Below, piece after piece: positions 17,475 through 26,577 of a DNA stretch of 64,000 nucleotides. How positions within the stretch are numbered: the stretch's first letter is position 1; each line of letters begins with the position of its first letter. A program made the position numbers and the translations under genes. This DNA is from G963665185 sp963665185 (lineage in GTDB: Bacteria; Desulfobacterota; Desulfovibrionia; Desulfovibrionales; Desulfovibrionaceae): positions 119,028 to 183,027 of the forward strand of contig CAXXPO010000009.1 of assembly GCA_963665185.2 (NCBI GenBank). Direction: 5' to 3'. A model generated the notes under the pieces. The model saw only the letters and a list, made by a program, of their open reading frames with translations, searched no databases and was not told the DNA's origin.

Positions 17475-19082
17475 CTACAATTCGGTGACCATGGGCCACT
17501 TTTGCGGATCGTCTTTGAACAGCTTGTAGTTGATGGAGTCCACCAGAGCCTGCCAACTTGCATCAATGATGTTATGAGATAGCCCCACGGTGGTCCATTT
17601 GTCTTTTTTGTCGCCTGACTCGATGAGAACCCGGACATTGGAAGCCGTACCTCCAGTATCGCGGACATAGCCGGAAAGAACGCGGACTTTGAAGTCCATG
17701 AGCTTCATTTCCCTGAGTGAAGGATAGGAGGGTTCCAAGGCTTTGCGCAAGGCGTTGTCCAGAGCATTGACCGGGCCTTCACCTTCTGATGCCGTATGGA
17801 TGCGTTCGCCCCGCACTTTGAGCATGACCGTGGCTTCGGAGTAGGGTTCGATCTCTCCCTCGCGGGAGTTCATCACCCTGAAACGCAACAGCTGAAAATA
17901 GTTTTTTGACCAGCCCATGGTTCGGAAAAACAGCAACAAAAACGAGGCTTCGGCGGCGGAATACTCGTAGCCAAGGCTTTCCCTGTCCTTGATTTCAGCC
18001 AGGAGGCCTTGCACGCAAGGATCATTTTTGTCCATGTTTTCATAGTATTTCTTGGCCATGAACATGATGTTGCTGCGTCCGGCAAGATCGGACAGGAGCA
18101 CACGCTGCACGTTGCCCACAGCGGCAGGGTTGATGTGCTCATAAGTGCGCGAATCCTTGAGCACCGCCGAAACATGTACCCCACCTTTGTGGGCAAAGGC
18201 GGAACGTCCGACAAAGGGTTGGCGCAGCATGGGGCGCATATTGGCGAGTTCCGTGACATAGTGGGCGGTTTGGGTCAGCATGGCCAATTTGTCCTGTGGC
18301 AGGCATTCCACCCCCTGTTTGAGCATCAGGTTGGGGATGACAGAGCACAGGTTGGCATTGCCGCAGCGCTCGCCAAACCCATTGACGGTACCCTGCACCT
18401 GAACCGCACCCAGGCGTACCGCTTCCAGGGAATTGGCCACCGCACATTCCGAGTCATTGTGGGCATGTATGCCCAGCTTCGCGTCGGGAAGCTCTTGCCG
18501 GATATGCTGTATGATATCGCTCAGTTCGTGTGGCAACGTGCCGCCGTTGGTATCGCACAGCACCAGGACATCGGCTCCGGCTTCGTGGGCAGACCGGAGA
18601 ACCTGAACGGCGTATTGCGCATTGGCTTTGTAGCCGTCGAAGAAATGCTCTGCGTCGAAGAATACTTTTTGAAAGTGAGGCCTGAGATAAGCTAAGGAAT
18701 CACGGACAAGTTCAAGATTGCGCTCCAGGGAAATATGCAGGGCTTCGGTGACATGCAGGTCCCATGTTTTTCCAAAGATGGTGGCAACCGGACATTGGGC
18801 TGCGATGAGCCCATTCAGGTTAGGGTCCTTGTCTGCCGTGGTTTTGGCATGGTGCGTACTGCCAAAAGCGGCGATCAAGGCATTTTTTAGGGCGTAATTT
18901 TGGATTTCCTTGAAAAATTCCTTGTCTGTGGGATTGGAGCTCGGCCAACCGCCCTCAATGTAATTAAAGCCCTGTTCATCAAGTTTGCAGGCAACCCGAA
19001 TCTTGTCATCCAAGCCGAGAGTTATTTCCTCGGCCTGGGTTCCGTCACGCAGTGTGGTGTCGTATATTTCGACTTTACTCAT
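17475..19082 (-). CDS. cimA: (R)-citramalate synthase
   Basis: Condenses pyruvate with acetyl-CoA to citramalate, the entry to isoleucine by the threonine-independent route. At 535 residues it fits CimA rather than the shorter homocitrate synthases. Visible marks: YDTTLRDGTQAEEI at the N-terminus (metal and catalytic Arg-Asp), 'LCDTNGGTLPHEL', 'GIHAHNDSECAVANSL' (metal-binding His pair) and 'GTVNGFGERCGNANL'; the C-terminal 120 residues form the allosteric LeuA-dimer domain. ATG 19082 overlaps the lysC stop as ATGA; a TTG nine bases upstream is less likely. Confidence 0.92.
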   Translation of the reverse strand: MSKVEIYDTTLRDGTQAEEITLGLDDKIRVACKLDEQGFNYIEGGWPSSNPTDKEFFKEIQNYALKNALIAAFGSTHHAKTTADKDPNLNGLIAAQCPVATIFGKTWDLHVTEALHISLERNLELVRDSLAYLRPHFQKVFFDAEHFFDGYKANAQYAVQVLRSAHEAGADVLVLCDTNGGTLPHELSDIIQHIRQELPDAKLGIHAHNDSECAVANSLEAVRLGAVQVQGTVNGFGERCGNANLCSVIPNLMLKQGVECLPQDKLAMLTQTAHYVTELANMRPMLRQPFVGRSAFAHKGGVHVSAVLKDSRTYEHINPAAVGNVQRVLLSDLAGRSNIMFMAKKYYENMDKNDPCVQGLLAEIKDRESLGYEYSAAEASFLLLFFRTMGWSKNYFQLLRFRVMNSREGEIEPYSEATVMLKVRGERIHTASEGEGPVNALDNALRKALEPSYPSLREMKLMDFKVRVLSGYVRDTGGTASNVRVLIESGDKKDKWTTVGLSHNIIDASWQALVDSINYKLFKDDPQKWPMVTEL

Positions 19083-20320
19083 AATTCGCAAACCCGCTCA
19101 TTCGGCGCTTTATCCAGTTCAAATGCTTCGTGCAGAGTGCGCACGGCCAATTCCGCATACTTGTCTTCGATCAACATGGTTATCTTGATTTCCGAAGTGG
19201 AAATCATGAGCAGGTTGATGCCTTCATCCCGTAGGGCTTCAAAGGATTTGGACGCGACACCCGAGTGATTACGCATGCCCACGCCAATGACCGAGACCTT
19301 GCAAACGCCGATGTCGTATTGAATTTCCTTGGCGCCGATGGCATCCTTGACCGTATTGAGCGCGTCCAGTGTTTTTTGAAGGTCGGCGCGTTGGACAGTG
19401 AAAGTCATATCGGTATGGCCGTCACGGCTGGTGTTCTGGATGATCATGTCCACAAGCACACCCTGCTGGGCCAGAGGGGTAAAAATGGAAGATGCCACGC
19501 CAGGCTGGTCCAGAACATCAAAAACAGTAACACGGGCTTGGTCCTTGTCGTAGGCGATTCCGGAAACGAGAACATATTCCATGCTTTTATCCTCCTGGCT
19601 GACGATGGTTCCACACTCATCGGAAAATGTTGAACGCACATGCACGGGCACGTTGTACTTTTTGGCGAACTCAACGGAACGAATCTGTAAAACCTTCGCA
19701 CCCATGCTGGCCATCTCCAACATTTCGTCATAGCTTATTTTATTGAGTTTTCTGGCGGCAGGGCAGATATTGGGATCGGTGGTATATACGCCGTCCACAT
19801 CGGTGAAAATTTCACAGGTGCTGGCTTTTACAGCTGCTGCGAGGGCGACTGCGGAGGTATCCGAACCGCCACGCCCCAAGGTCGTGATGCGTCCCTGGCA
19901 GTCGCACCCCTGAAAACCTGCCACTACAAGGACATCGTATTCCTGAAATAGCTCCAGCAAGGCTTGGCTATTGATGTTGGCAATGCGAGCCCGTCCAAAA
20001 TCCTGGTTGGTGCGAATGCGTATTTGATGTCCCTGAAGGGAACGGGCTTTAATGCCGGCATCTTTGCAGAGCATGCTGAACAGAGCGGTGGAAACCTGCT
20101 CACCCGTGGTCAGGAGCACGTCCATTTCCGATGGGTCGGGATGCTTTGACCATTCATTTCCCAGCTTCACCAGCCGATTGGTTTCTCCGGACATGGCCGA
20201 AAGCACCACGATGACTTTGTTGCCGGGCTGCAAATTGCGCTGCACGATTTCAAGAACCCGGCCCATACGCTCAAGGTTGGCGACAGAAGTGCCGCCGAAT
20301 TTTTGGACAATGATATTCAC
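19079..20320 (-). CDS. lysC: Aspartate kinase (aspartokinase)
   Basis: Phosphorylates aspartate, the first step to lysine, threonine and methionine. 413 residues: the kinase domain begins IVQKFGGTSVANLERM, with 'LGRGGSDTSAVALAAAVKA' near 150 and 'FTDVDGVYTTDPN' near 177; two ACT domains follow ('DQPGVASSIFTPLAQ', 'SGVASKSFEALRDEGIN'), so feedback control by an end product is expected. The gene is translationally coupled to cimA, tying two branched routes of amino acid supply together. Confidence 0.95.
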   Translation of the reverse strand: MNIIVQKFGGTSVANLERMGRVLEIVQRNLQPGNKVIVVLSAMSGETNRLVKLGNEWSKHPDPSEMDVLLTTGEQVSTALFSMLCKDAGIKARSLQGHQIRIRTNQDFGRARIANINSQALLELFQEYDVLVVAGFQGCDCQGRITTLGRGGSDTSAVALAAAVKASTCEIFTDVDGVYTTDPNICPAARKLNKISYDEMLEMASMGAKVLQIRSVEFAKKYNVPVHVRSTFSDECGTIVSQEDKSMEYVLVSGIAYDKDQARVTVFDVLDQPGVASSIFTPLAQQGVLVDMIIQNTSRDGHTDMTFTVQRADLQKTLDALNTVKDAIGAKEIQYDIGVCKVSVIGVGMRNHSGVASKSFEALRDEGINLLMISTSEIKITMLIEDKYAELAVRTLHEAFELDKAPNERVCEL

Positions 20321-20381
20321 AAGACTTCACTCCACAAGCAGATTCAGGCTTCAAAAGGAAGGAGACTTCCTCAGCAGAAGT

Positions 20382-20889
20382 TCACTTCGAAAAAAGACAC
20401 AATTCTTTCAAAGTCAGGGCGAGGACTTTTTGCGACAACATCCCATGGGCCTGCATGAGAACCGTTCTTTCCGGCTCCAGAGCGGTCCAGGTCAGGGATA
20501 TGTATTCTTCAGGCATGTCTTTTGCCGACAGATGCTCAGCCCATTCCACAATGGCAATCACCCTATCCGTGAAAAAAAAAATCCAAAAGATCATCGTCCG
20601 ATCCCATTTCTTCCAGGCGATAGAGGTCCACATGGGCTATTTCTGGACGTGTGGGGTACAGATTATATATATTGAAGCTCGGAGATGCAACTTCGGCCTG
20701 CTCTCCTCCGGGAAGGGATGCGGCAAGTCCCCGGACCATGGTGGTCTTTCCCGCGCCGAGGTTTCCGTACATCAACAGTGAAACCTGGGGAGAGGACGCA
20801 AGTACCCGGCCCAGAATACCCCCCATACGCATGGTTTCTTCCGGCGTGGAAAGGACCAGCTCATGTGTCTCAGACAAAACAGAGTGCAC
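20382..20889 (-). CDS. tsaE: TsaE, tRNA N6-threonylcarbamoyladenosine ATPase, frameshifted in this sequence
   Basis: TsaE is the ATPase partner of TsaBD in making t6A37 on ANN-decoding tRNAs and is usually essential. The first frame (20889 to 20563) has Walker A GNLGAGKTT at 42-50, 'VASPSFNIYNLY' and 'IAHVDLYRLEEMG', then reads DLLDFFFHG and stops. The next frame continues the family sequence (TDRVIAIVEWAEHL) to 20382. The switch is at a run of ten A (plus strand, 20572-20581); nine would restore one protein of about 168 residues, the usual size. Sequence error, mutation or slippage cannot be told apart here. Confidence 0.85.
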
Positions 20890-20897
20890 TGTTCGGC

Positions 20898-21344
20898 TCA
20901 GCGCAAGGTGCTCAAGACGTCGGACTTGCCGATGATTCCCACCAGTTTGCCATTTTCCACCACAGGCAGAGTATGCAATCTATGGTCTACCATGATGGCG
21001 GCGATCTCATCCAGTGAATCGTCCGGGGACACCACCTTGGGTTTGGGCGTCATGGCCTCCTCCACTGTCAGGGCGGAAATTTTGCGCATTTCCTGTTCGA
21101 TCTTGCTGATGCTTCCCAAAGGAAGAAACCCATCAAGAATGGTGAACACACTGGGAATACTTATTTTTTTCTGCTGGGCAATAAGATCAGACTGGCAGAC
21201 GATGCCAATAAGTTTGCCCGCATCATCCACCACCGGAGCGCCGTTAATATCTTGGTCAAGCAGTACGCGTGCGGCCTCGCTGATTTCGGTGGAAGGGAAA
21301 AAAGTAGTGACTTTGGAAGTCATTATGTCTTTGGCTGTCAGCAT
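20898..21344 (-). CDS. CBS-domain pair protein
   Basis: A 148-residue protein made of two CBS motifs: 'AKDIMTSKVTTFFPSTEISEAARVLLDQDINGAPVVDD' (about 4-45) and 'VEEAMTPKPKVVSPDDSLDEIAAIMVDHRLHTLPVVEN' (about 92-130), together a Bateman module. These bind adenine nucleotides or SAM and usually regulate another protein. The gene overlaps the end of nnr by seven bases and precedes tsaE by eight, so it is inside a tight operon. Its target cannot be told from sequence. Confidence 0.9.
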   Translation of the reverse strand: MLTAKDIMTSKVTTFFPSTEISEAARVLLDQDINGAPVVDDAGKLIGIVCQSDLIAQQKKISIPSVFTILDGFLPLGSISKIEQEMRKISALTVEEAMTPKPKVVSPDDSLDEIAAIMVDHRLHTLPVVENGKLVGIIGKSDVLSTLR

Positions 21345-22930
21345 GATCTGTTCTCCTCAATGGTGGTGTCCCTGCTGGCGGTATGCACGTCGGCCTGTTG
21401 GATCGAGGGCAGTGCGTCGGCAATGTCTCGGGCAAGATTGCCCCTGCAGGGAAACATACCCTCAAGGCGTTCCCCGGCGCAACCATGAAGATACGTGCCC
21501 AGGAGTGCGGCCTGATGGCTGTCCACTCCCTGGGCGCGTAAAGCGCCCATGATGCCGGAAAGCACGTCTCCGGAACCGCCTACGGCGAGGCATGGATGGG
21601 AAAAAGGAAAAAGCGTCGTGGGTTTTCCGGGCGCATTTACCAGGCTTCCAGCTCCCTTGAGCAGGCATGTGCAGTTGTATCGGCCTGCAAGATCCCTCAC
21701 AGCCGAAGCTCTGTCGGCCTGGACCAGACTTGCGTCTTCATGCCCCAAAAGCCGGGCTGCTTCCAGGGGGTGTGGGGTAATCACATCGAACTGCGCAGGG
21801 GCAGGGCAGGTGGAATCCGCCAGGAAGTACAAACCATCCGCGTCAATAATGGTTGTCGGACGGGGAAGTTCAAGAAAAGCCTTAACAAACTCAAAGGTTG
21901 TTTCCGTTCTTCCAATACCCGGTCCGAGCACAACGGCGCCAAAACGGTGCAAATCATGGTGCAGCAGGGCGGCGTGCTCTTTTTGCCAGGATTGTCCAGG
22001 CAGAGGCACTAGCATGATTTCCGGCGAGCCGTGTTTGATTTCACTTCCCAATTTTTCGGGGCAGGCAACACTCACAAGCCCCGCTCCTGTCCGTAAAGCC
22101 CCCAGAGCAGCCAGAAAGGGAGCTCCCGTGAGTCCCGGCGAACCTCCGACAACCAGGACATGACCAAAAGATCCCTTGTGCCCGGTGCTGCTGGCGACCG
22201 GACGCAAGGAGAGCACGTCGTCCGTCGCCAGACGGTGTCCGGTAGGGTGAGTCTCGCGGAGAATTCGGGGGATGCCGATAGGACAAATATGCAGTTTCCC
22301 CACGTAGATGTCTGCGCCGGGTTGGAGCAGCCCCAGCTTGGCGGTTTCGAACGTTGCTGTCGCATCGGCCAGAAAAGCGTCGGGGGATGGTCGTCCAGTT
22401 GTACCGTTCAAGCCGGAAGGGATGTCGATGGCAAAGGCTAAGGCATTTTGCGCCAACTCGTTCATGATGCGGACGAAATCCAGGATGTCGGACTTGAGTT
22501 GCCCGACAAGACCGGTTCCCAGCAGTCCGTCCACAACGATATCCACGTTTGGGAATTGACGGAAGGCCAGTTCCGCCAGTCTCTGGGCATTGGGGGCAAA
22601 GGCCATGGGAGTTCCCACACGGGCGGCCAAACGTAGATGTTGGCCTGCTTCCCGCTTGTAGGCTCTTCTGGGTTTGGTGTGAGCCACCAGGACTTCGGCT
22701 CCGGCATCGTACAGATGGCGCCCTAGTGCGAAGGCGTCTCCTCCATTGTTGCCGGGGCCAGCCACTAGTAGGCAGCGCGCTTTGTCCAAGTCGCCATAGA
22801 CCGCATGCAGCGTGTCAAATGCGGCACGACTGGCGTTTTCCATGAGCATGATTCCTGGAATACCGAATCTTTCCATGGCCGTTTTGTCCCAGATTCCCAT
22901 TTCCTGTGGAGTGGGCAAGGGAATAAACAT
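21338..22930 (-). CDS. nnr: Bifunctional NAD(P)HX epimerase / ADP-dependent NAD(P)HX dehydratase
   Basis: Repairs hydrated NADH and NADPH. The N-terminal YjeF_N epimerase domain (about 10-215) has 'GIPGIMLMENAS' and GPGNNGGDAF near 58-67; the C-terminal ribokinase-like dehydratase (about 225-520) has 'GHKGSFGHVLVVGGSPGLTGAP', 'VLGPGIGR' and AVGGSGDVLSGIMGAL with the catalytic Asp. At 530 residues it matches the bacterial fusion. It lies between acpS and the CBS gene. Confidence 0.93.
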   Translation of the reverse strand: MFIPLPTPQEMGIWDKTAMERFGIPGIMLMENASRAAFDTLHAVYGDLDKARCLLVAGPGNNGGDAFALGRHLYDAGAEVLVAHTKPRRAYKREAGQHLRLAARVGTPMAFAPNAQRLAELAFRQFPNVDIVVDGLLGTGLVGQLKSDILDFVRIMNELAQNALAFAIDIPSGLNGTTGRPSPDAFLADATATFETAKLGLLQPGADIYVGKLHICPIGIPRILRETHPTGHRLATDDVLSLRPVASSTGHKGSFGHVLVVGGSPGLTGAPFLAALGALRTGAGLVSVACPEKLGSEIKHGSPEIMLVPLPGQSWQKEHAALLHHDLHRFGAVVLGPGIGRTETTFEFVKAFLELPRPTTIIDADGLYFLADSTCPAPAQFDVITPHPLEAARLLGHEDASLVQADRASAVRDLAGRYNCTCLLKGAGSLVNAPGKPTTLFPFSHPCLAVGGSGDVLSGIMGALRAQGVDSHQAALLGTYLHGCAGERLEGMFPCRGNLARDIADALPSIQQADVHTASRDTTIEENRSC

Positions 22931-22989
22931 ATTTGTTCCTCCTGAAAGCTACGGATGGCGAAGTTTCAGGGTCAAGTTCTTGATGTTTT

Positions 22990-23364
22990 TCAGTTTTCGA
23001 TAATGACCACGGCAGCGGCTACATCCCTGGCATGAGTCAGGCTGAGAACTGCTCTGGCTCCACCAATGGCCCGCATGCGTTCCAGCGCCGGACCATGAAA
23101 AACTATGTCCGGCTTTCCGGCTTTGTTTTTTACCACTTCCAGATCGTGAAAGCCGATCCCCAAAGCGAATCCAGTCCCCAAAGCCTTGGCTGCGGCTTCT
23201 TTGGCGGCAAATCGGACAGCCACGTATTGAGCCTGCCGCATGCGCGGCAGGCTTTTGCGTTCAGCAGGTCCGAGGATGCGTTGAATAAATCGAGTCCCGA
23301 ACTTTTCCAGGCTTTTGCCCACGCGGTCGATTTCCGCAATATCAAGTCCCACGCCGATAATCAT
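22990..23364 (-). CDS. acpS: Holo-[acyl-carrier-protein] synthase
   Basis: Transfers 4'-phosphopantetheine from CoA to acyl carrier protein. 124 residues. IIGVGLDIAEIDRV at the N-terminus holds the metal-binding Asp; 'VAVRFAAKEAAAKALGTGF' is the signature with the second metal ligand Glu; 'VLSLTHARDVAAAVVI' closes the domain. pdxJ precedes it by 21 bases, an adjacency also known from E. coli (pdxJ-acpS). Confidence 0.95.
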   Translation of the reverse strand: MIIGVGLDIAEIDRVGKSLEKFGTRFIQRILGPAERKSLPRMRQAQYVAVRFAAKEAAAKALGTGFALGIGFHDLEVVKNKAGKPDIVFHGPALERMRAIGGARAVLSLTHARDVAAAVVIIEN

Positions 23365-23385
23365 GTTTTGATCCGTTGTCAGGGA

Positions 23386-24111
23386 TTAGTCTGCAAATCC
23401 GTCAATGATTCCGATCATGCGCTCTACAGCTTCGGGCAGGCCGGTGAACACGGCACGGGATATTATGCTGTGTCCGATGGAGTATTCCTGAATTCCGGGC
23501 ACATCTCTGAATGCGATGATGTTGTGATAATTGAGGCCATGTCCCAGATTGACCTTAAGGCCAATATCCTGGGCCTGGACAATGCCGGTCAGGATGGATT
23601 CCAGTTCCTTATGCCGAGCGGCATCATTGACGGCATCGGCATAATGGCCGGTGTGGATTTCGATGTATTCCGCACCGATCTGGAGGGCAGCTTCGATCTG
23701 GGCGGGATCGGCATCAATGAACAGACTGGCCTTTATGCCTTTTTCTGCCAATGGCGCGAGATAATCCTGCAATTCAGATATGCGGGAGGCAACGTCCAGT
23801 CCGCCTTCCGTGGTCAGTTCCTCGCGTTTTTCCGGGACAAGGCAGACCATGTGGGGCGCATGGCGCAGGGCAATCTTCTGCATTTCCTTGGTGGCAGCCA
23901 TTTCCAAGTGAAACCTAGTCTGTACGCTTTGACTGAAAAAATCCACATCACGGTCCTGCACGTGGCGTCTGTCCTCGCGCAGATGCATGATGATGGCTGC
24001 GGCACCGGCGATTTCACAGATATGGGCGGCGGTGACGGGGTCCGGCTCTTTGCCCAAACGGGCCTGGCGAATCGTGGCGACATGATCGACGTTGACAGCT
24101 AATACTGGCAT
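23386..24111 (-). CDS. pdxJ: Pyridoxine 5'-phosphate synthase
   Basis: Last step of the DXP-dependent vitamin B6 route: joins 3-amino-2-oxopropyl phosphate and deoxyxylulose phosphate. 241 residues. Family marks: 'LAVNVDHVATIRQARLG' at the start with catalytic His, 'DPVTAAHICEIAGA', 'IMHLREDRRHVQD', 'IEIHTGHYADA' and 'VNLGHGLNYHNI'. ATG 24111 is chosen because AAGGAG stands 8 bases upstream; the frame runs open 42 bases further without support. First gene of the minus-strand operon. Confidence 0.95.
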   Translation of the reverse strand: MPVLAVNVDHVATIRQARLGKEPDPVTAAHICEIAGAAAIIMHLREDRRHVQDRDVDFFSQSVQTRFHLEMAATKEMQKIALRHAPHMVCLVPEKREELTTEGGLDVASRISELQDYLAPLAEKGIKASLFIDADPAQIEAALQIGAEYIEIHTGHYADAVNDAARHKELESILTGIVQAQDIGLKVNLGHGLNYHNIIAFRDVPGIQEYSIGHSIISRAVFTGLPEAVERMIGIIDGFAD

Positions 24112-24449
24112 ACAAGACTCCTTGTGGCCTAACGGGTTGTTTGAAAACAGCATGTTGGCTCTCCCTCAAATCAATCCTCGTGTACTTTGGAACGGTATAC
24201 CGGGTTGGATTTGGGGCGTCCTTTTTTACGTGTTTCAAACAGCCTCGTGATTGTTTTTCAAGGGCGTTTTGGAACGATTTTTCAGTCGATAGCAGGCGCT
24301 GCAAATGTAAGCACCAGTTCATGAGTAAGCGCAAGCGCAATGGTTTGCAACATTCCTGTCACATCCAGCCTGTTGACGCTGCCGAAACATGTGAGTACCC
24401 AAATGCCAGCTTTAAGACTGAAATCACTTTACGCGGAGATTGCGAATAT
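24112..24449. other. Divergent intergenic region between pdxJ and ugd
   Basis: 338 bases that must hold promoters in both directions. Two short palindromes stand out: TGTTTGAAAACA at 24138-24149 and TGTTTCAAACA at 24231-24241. The ugd frame is open through much of the region, but its residues there are not family-like, so I treat it as non-coding. Confidence 0.5.
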
Positions 24450-25794
24450 ATGAACGTTTGTATTGTGGGAACAGGATATGTCGGTCTTGTCAGCGCGGCC
24501 TGCTTTGCGGAAATGGGCAATGACGTTGTGTGCGTGGATGTTAACCCCAATGTTGTGGAAACTCTTAACCGCGGAGAAGTACACATTTACGAACCGGGGC
24601 TTGAAAGCCTTGTCAGGCGAAACGCCGCCGAAGGCAGACTTCGTTTCACCACGGACCTCGAAGATGGTTTGGAAAAAGCCTTGTGCGTATTCATCACCGT
24701 GGGAACTCCCTCTCTTCCTGACGGATCTTGTGATTTGCATTATGTGCACCAAGTGGCCGCCCAGATAGGGGCCAGTATGACCAGCTATAAAATCGTGGTG
24801 GACAAATCCACTGTTCCAGTGGGAACAGCGGATCAAGTGCGTGAGATTATCAATCGAGAGTTGGGCAAACGCAATCTTGATATTGAATGCGACGTCGTGT
24901 CAAACCCGGAATTTCTTAAGGAAGGCGATGCAGTCAACGACTTCATGAAACCAGACAGGGTTATCGTGGGCACGGACAGCGAAAAAGCGGCCCGATATTT
25001 ACAGACTCTGTACGCGCCATATGCCAGAAGCCGCTCCAAGCTTATCATGATGAGCGTGAAAAGTGCGGAAATGACCAAGTATGCAGCCAACTGCATGCTG
25101 GCCACTAAGATATCCTTTATCAATGAAATCGCAAATTTGTGTGAATTGGTGGGAGCCGATGTGCATGACGTGCGTATGGGCATCGGGGCTGATCATCGCA
25201 TCGGTTATCATTTTATTTATCCCGGCGTGGGCTATGGTGGCTCATGTTTTCCAAAGGATGTGCGGGCGCTAATCAGAACTTGTAAGGAAAACGGATATTC
25301 CCCCCGGCTTATTGAAGCCGTGGATGAAGTGAACAACCGCCAGAAAATGGTTCTGTCCAACAAGATCAAAAACTATTTCGCAGCGCAGGGCGGGGTCAAG
25401 GACAAGGTTCTGGCCATGTGGGGGCTGGCGTTTAAGGCCAACACGGACGACACGCGCGAAGCGCCGTCCATCCGCATTGTTCAGGACCTTTCCGCGGAAG
25501 GCATGCGTGTGCGGATTTTTTGACCCGGAAGCCACCATGGAAGAAGTGGAGGAACTCAGGGATAATCCCTTGGTGGAAATGGCGGATACGCAGTATGATT
25601 TGTTGTACGGCGCGGATGCGTTGGCCGTGGTTACGGAATGGAACCAATTTCGCAACCCGGATTTCGTTCGGGTGAAGAGTATGCTTAAAAATCCGGTTGT
25701 TTTTGACGGACGTAATCTTTACGCCCCAGAAATGATGTCTGAAGAAGGTTTTACCTACTTTTCCATCGGCAGGTTGGTTGCCCGGCCTTTTTAG
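24450..25794 (+). CDS. ugd: UDP-glucose 6-dehydrogenase, frameshifted in this sequence
   Basis: Oxidises UDP-glucose to UDP-glucuronate for surface polysaccharides. The NAD motif GTGYVGLVSAACF is at the N-terminus; catalytic Cys is in GVGYGGSCFPKD near residue 260; 'GLAFKANTDDTREAPS' begins the C-terminal domain. At 25516-25521 a run of six T puts the frame into a stop (GMRVRIF-stop); with five T it would read RIFDPEATMEEVEEL and continue in the frame that ends at 25794, giving about 447 residues, normal for the family. Start ATG 24450 follows a GGAG and matches the family N-terminus. A clear terminator follows. Confidence 0.9.
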
Positions 25795-25846
25795 CGGAGA
25801 CGAAAAAATCGTGCATGCAGAACGTGAGGCATGCCAGTCAAAATAG

Positions 25847-25887
25847 AATCCCCCCTGAATACCTAAAAGTATTTACGGGGGATTTTA
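25847..25887 (+). terminator. Terminator after ugd
   Basis: AATCCCCC (25847-25854) pairs with GGGGGATT (25877-25884); an inner ATAC/GTAT pairs too; TTTT follows. Confidence 0.7.
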
Positions 25888-25999
25888 AAAAGCCTTAATG
25901 CCGACTGTGAACAGAGGCGGCAAGATAAAGACGGAAGGCCATACGACAAAAAAAAATAGAGTGAGAGGCGCAGGGGCTTGGAAATGTTGTTTTTTTCTT

Positions 26000-26221
26000 T
26001 TAAAATGGGCTGATGGAGCGCTGGCAGAAACGCAATTGCAACTCCGTCAGGATAAGACGTTCGTAATCGTGGCTGGACGGCTGGATAACGCCGGGTGCTT
26101 CTGTCAGCAGCCGCTCAAGCTGTTGAGTTTCTTCCCAGAAGTCCAGAAGTTCCTGGTCGCCAAGTGTTTTTATCTGATCTTCAACCGTAAGGGAGTCGGT
26201 TGCGTTGAGCATCTGCCCCAT
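26000..26221 (-). CDS. Small hypothetical protein (73 residues)
   Basis: Not recognised. The product is acidic and probably helical, with 'LGDQELLDFWEETQQLERLLTEA' in the middle. A good SD (AAGGAG) lies 11 bases before the ATG, a little far but usable, and the residue composition is protein-like, which is why I keep it. No signal peptide, membrane segment, cysteines in pairs or catalytic motif. It stands alone on the minus strand between ugd and the second cheW, so context gives no clue to its role. Confidence 0.6.
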   Translation of the reverse strand: MGQMLNATDSLTVEDQIKTLGDQELLDFWEETQQLERLLTEAPGVIQPSSHDYERLILTELQLRFCQRSISPF

Positions 26222-26512
26222 GTGTATGGAAACTCCTTGAATGGGAATTTAAATCGAAAAGTACCCTATTATAGTGCCAGTGATTGCCTTGTAGGAAATG
26301 AATAGGGATTTGGCAACTATTTTTCCTTTACCTTCCCTTGGTGCACACAAAAAAAGAGTGATCAATCCAAATAAAAAATACGGCCAGGATCCGTCTCAAA
26401 CGAGAGAATTTCCTGCCGGAAAAATATTATAATTCACTTTGCGCAACTTTTACATAATTTAATAACAGCAAAAAGCTTGAAAAAGGCGAGGGCAGTTACT
26501 AAGGTAGCTCCA
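26222..26512. other. Intergenic region upstream of the second cheW
   Basis: About 290 AT-rich bases between the divergent 73-residue gene and the cheW leader. No coding region is seen. AT-rich -10-like blocks occur (for example around 26425-26435 and 26452-26464) but no clear -35 pairs with them. Confidence 0.4.
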
Positions 26513-26577
26513 GACACGGTGTGTCCGCTCCCGGACTTTTCCCATGCGGACCCAAGCTGTTACTCAGGAGAGAGTCC
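26495..26577 (+). promoter_or_regulatory. Structured leader of the second cheW with competing hairpins
   Basis: Three stems share bases: GACAC/GTGTC (26513-26517 / 26521-26525), GTCCG/CGGAC (26523-26527 / 26532-26536) directly followed by TTTT, and GTCCGC/GCGGAC (26523-26528 / 26546-26551). GTTACTAAGG (26495) recurs as GTTACTCAGG (26559), the second copy containing the ribosome site. The pattern resembles an attenuator, but stems are short. Confidence 0.35.

Noticed and set aside
24141..24449. N-terminal extension of ugd by 103 codons
   Set aside because: The residues are not family-like and the Rossmann start at 24450 is correct; the region is the divergent promoter.
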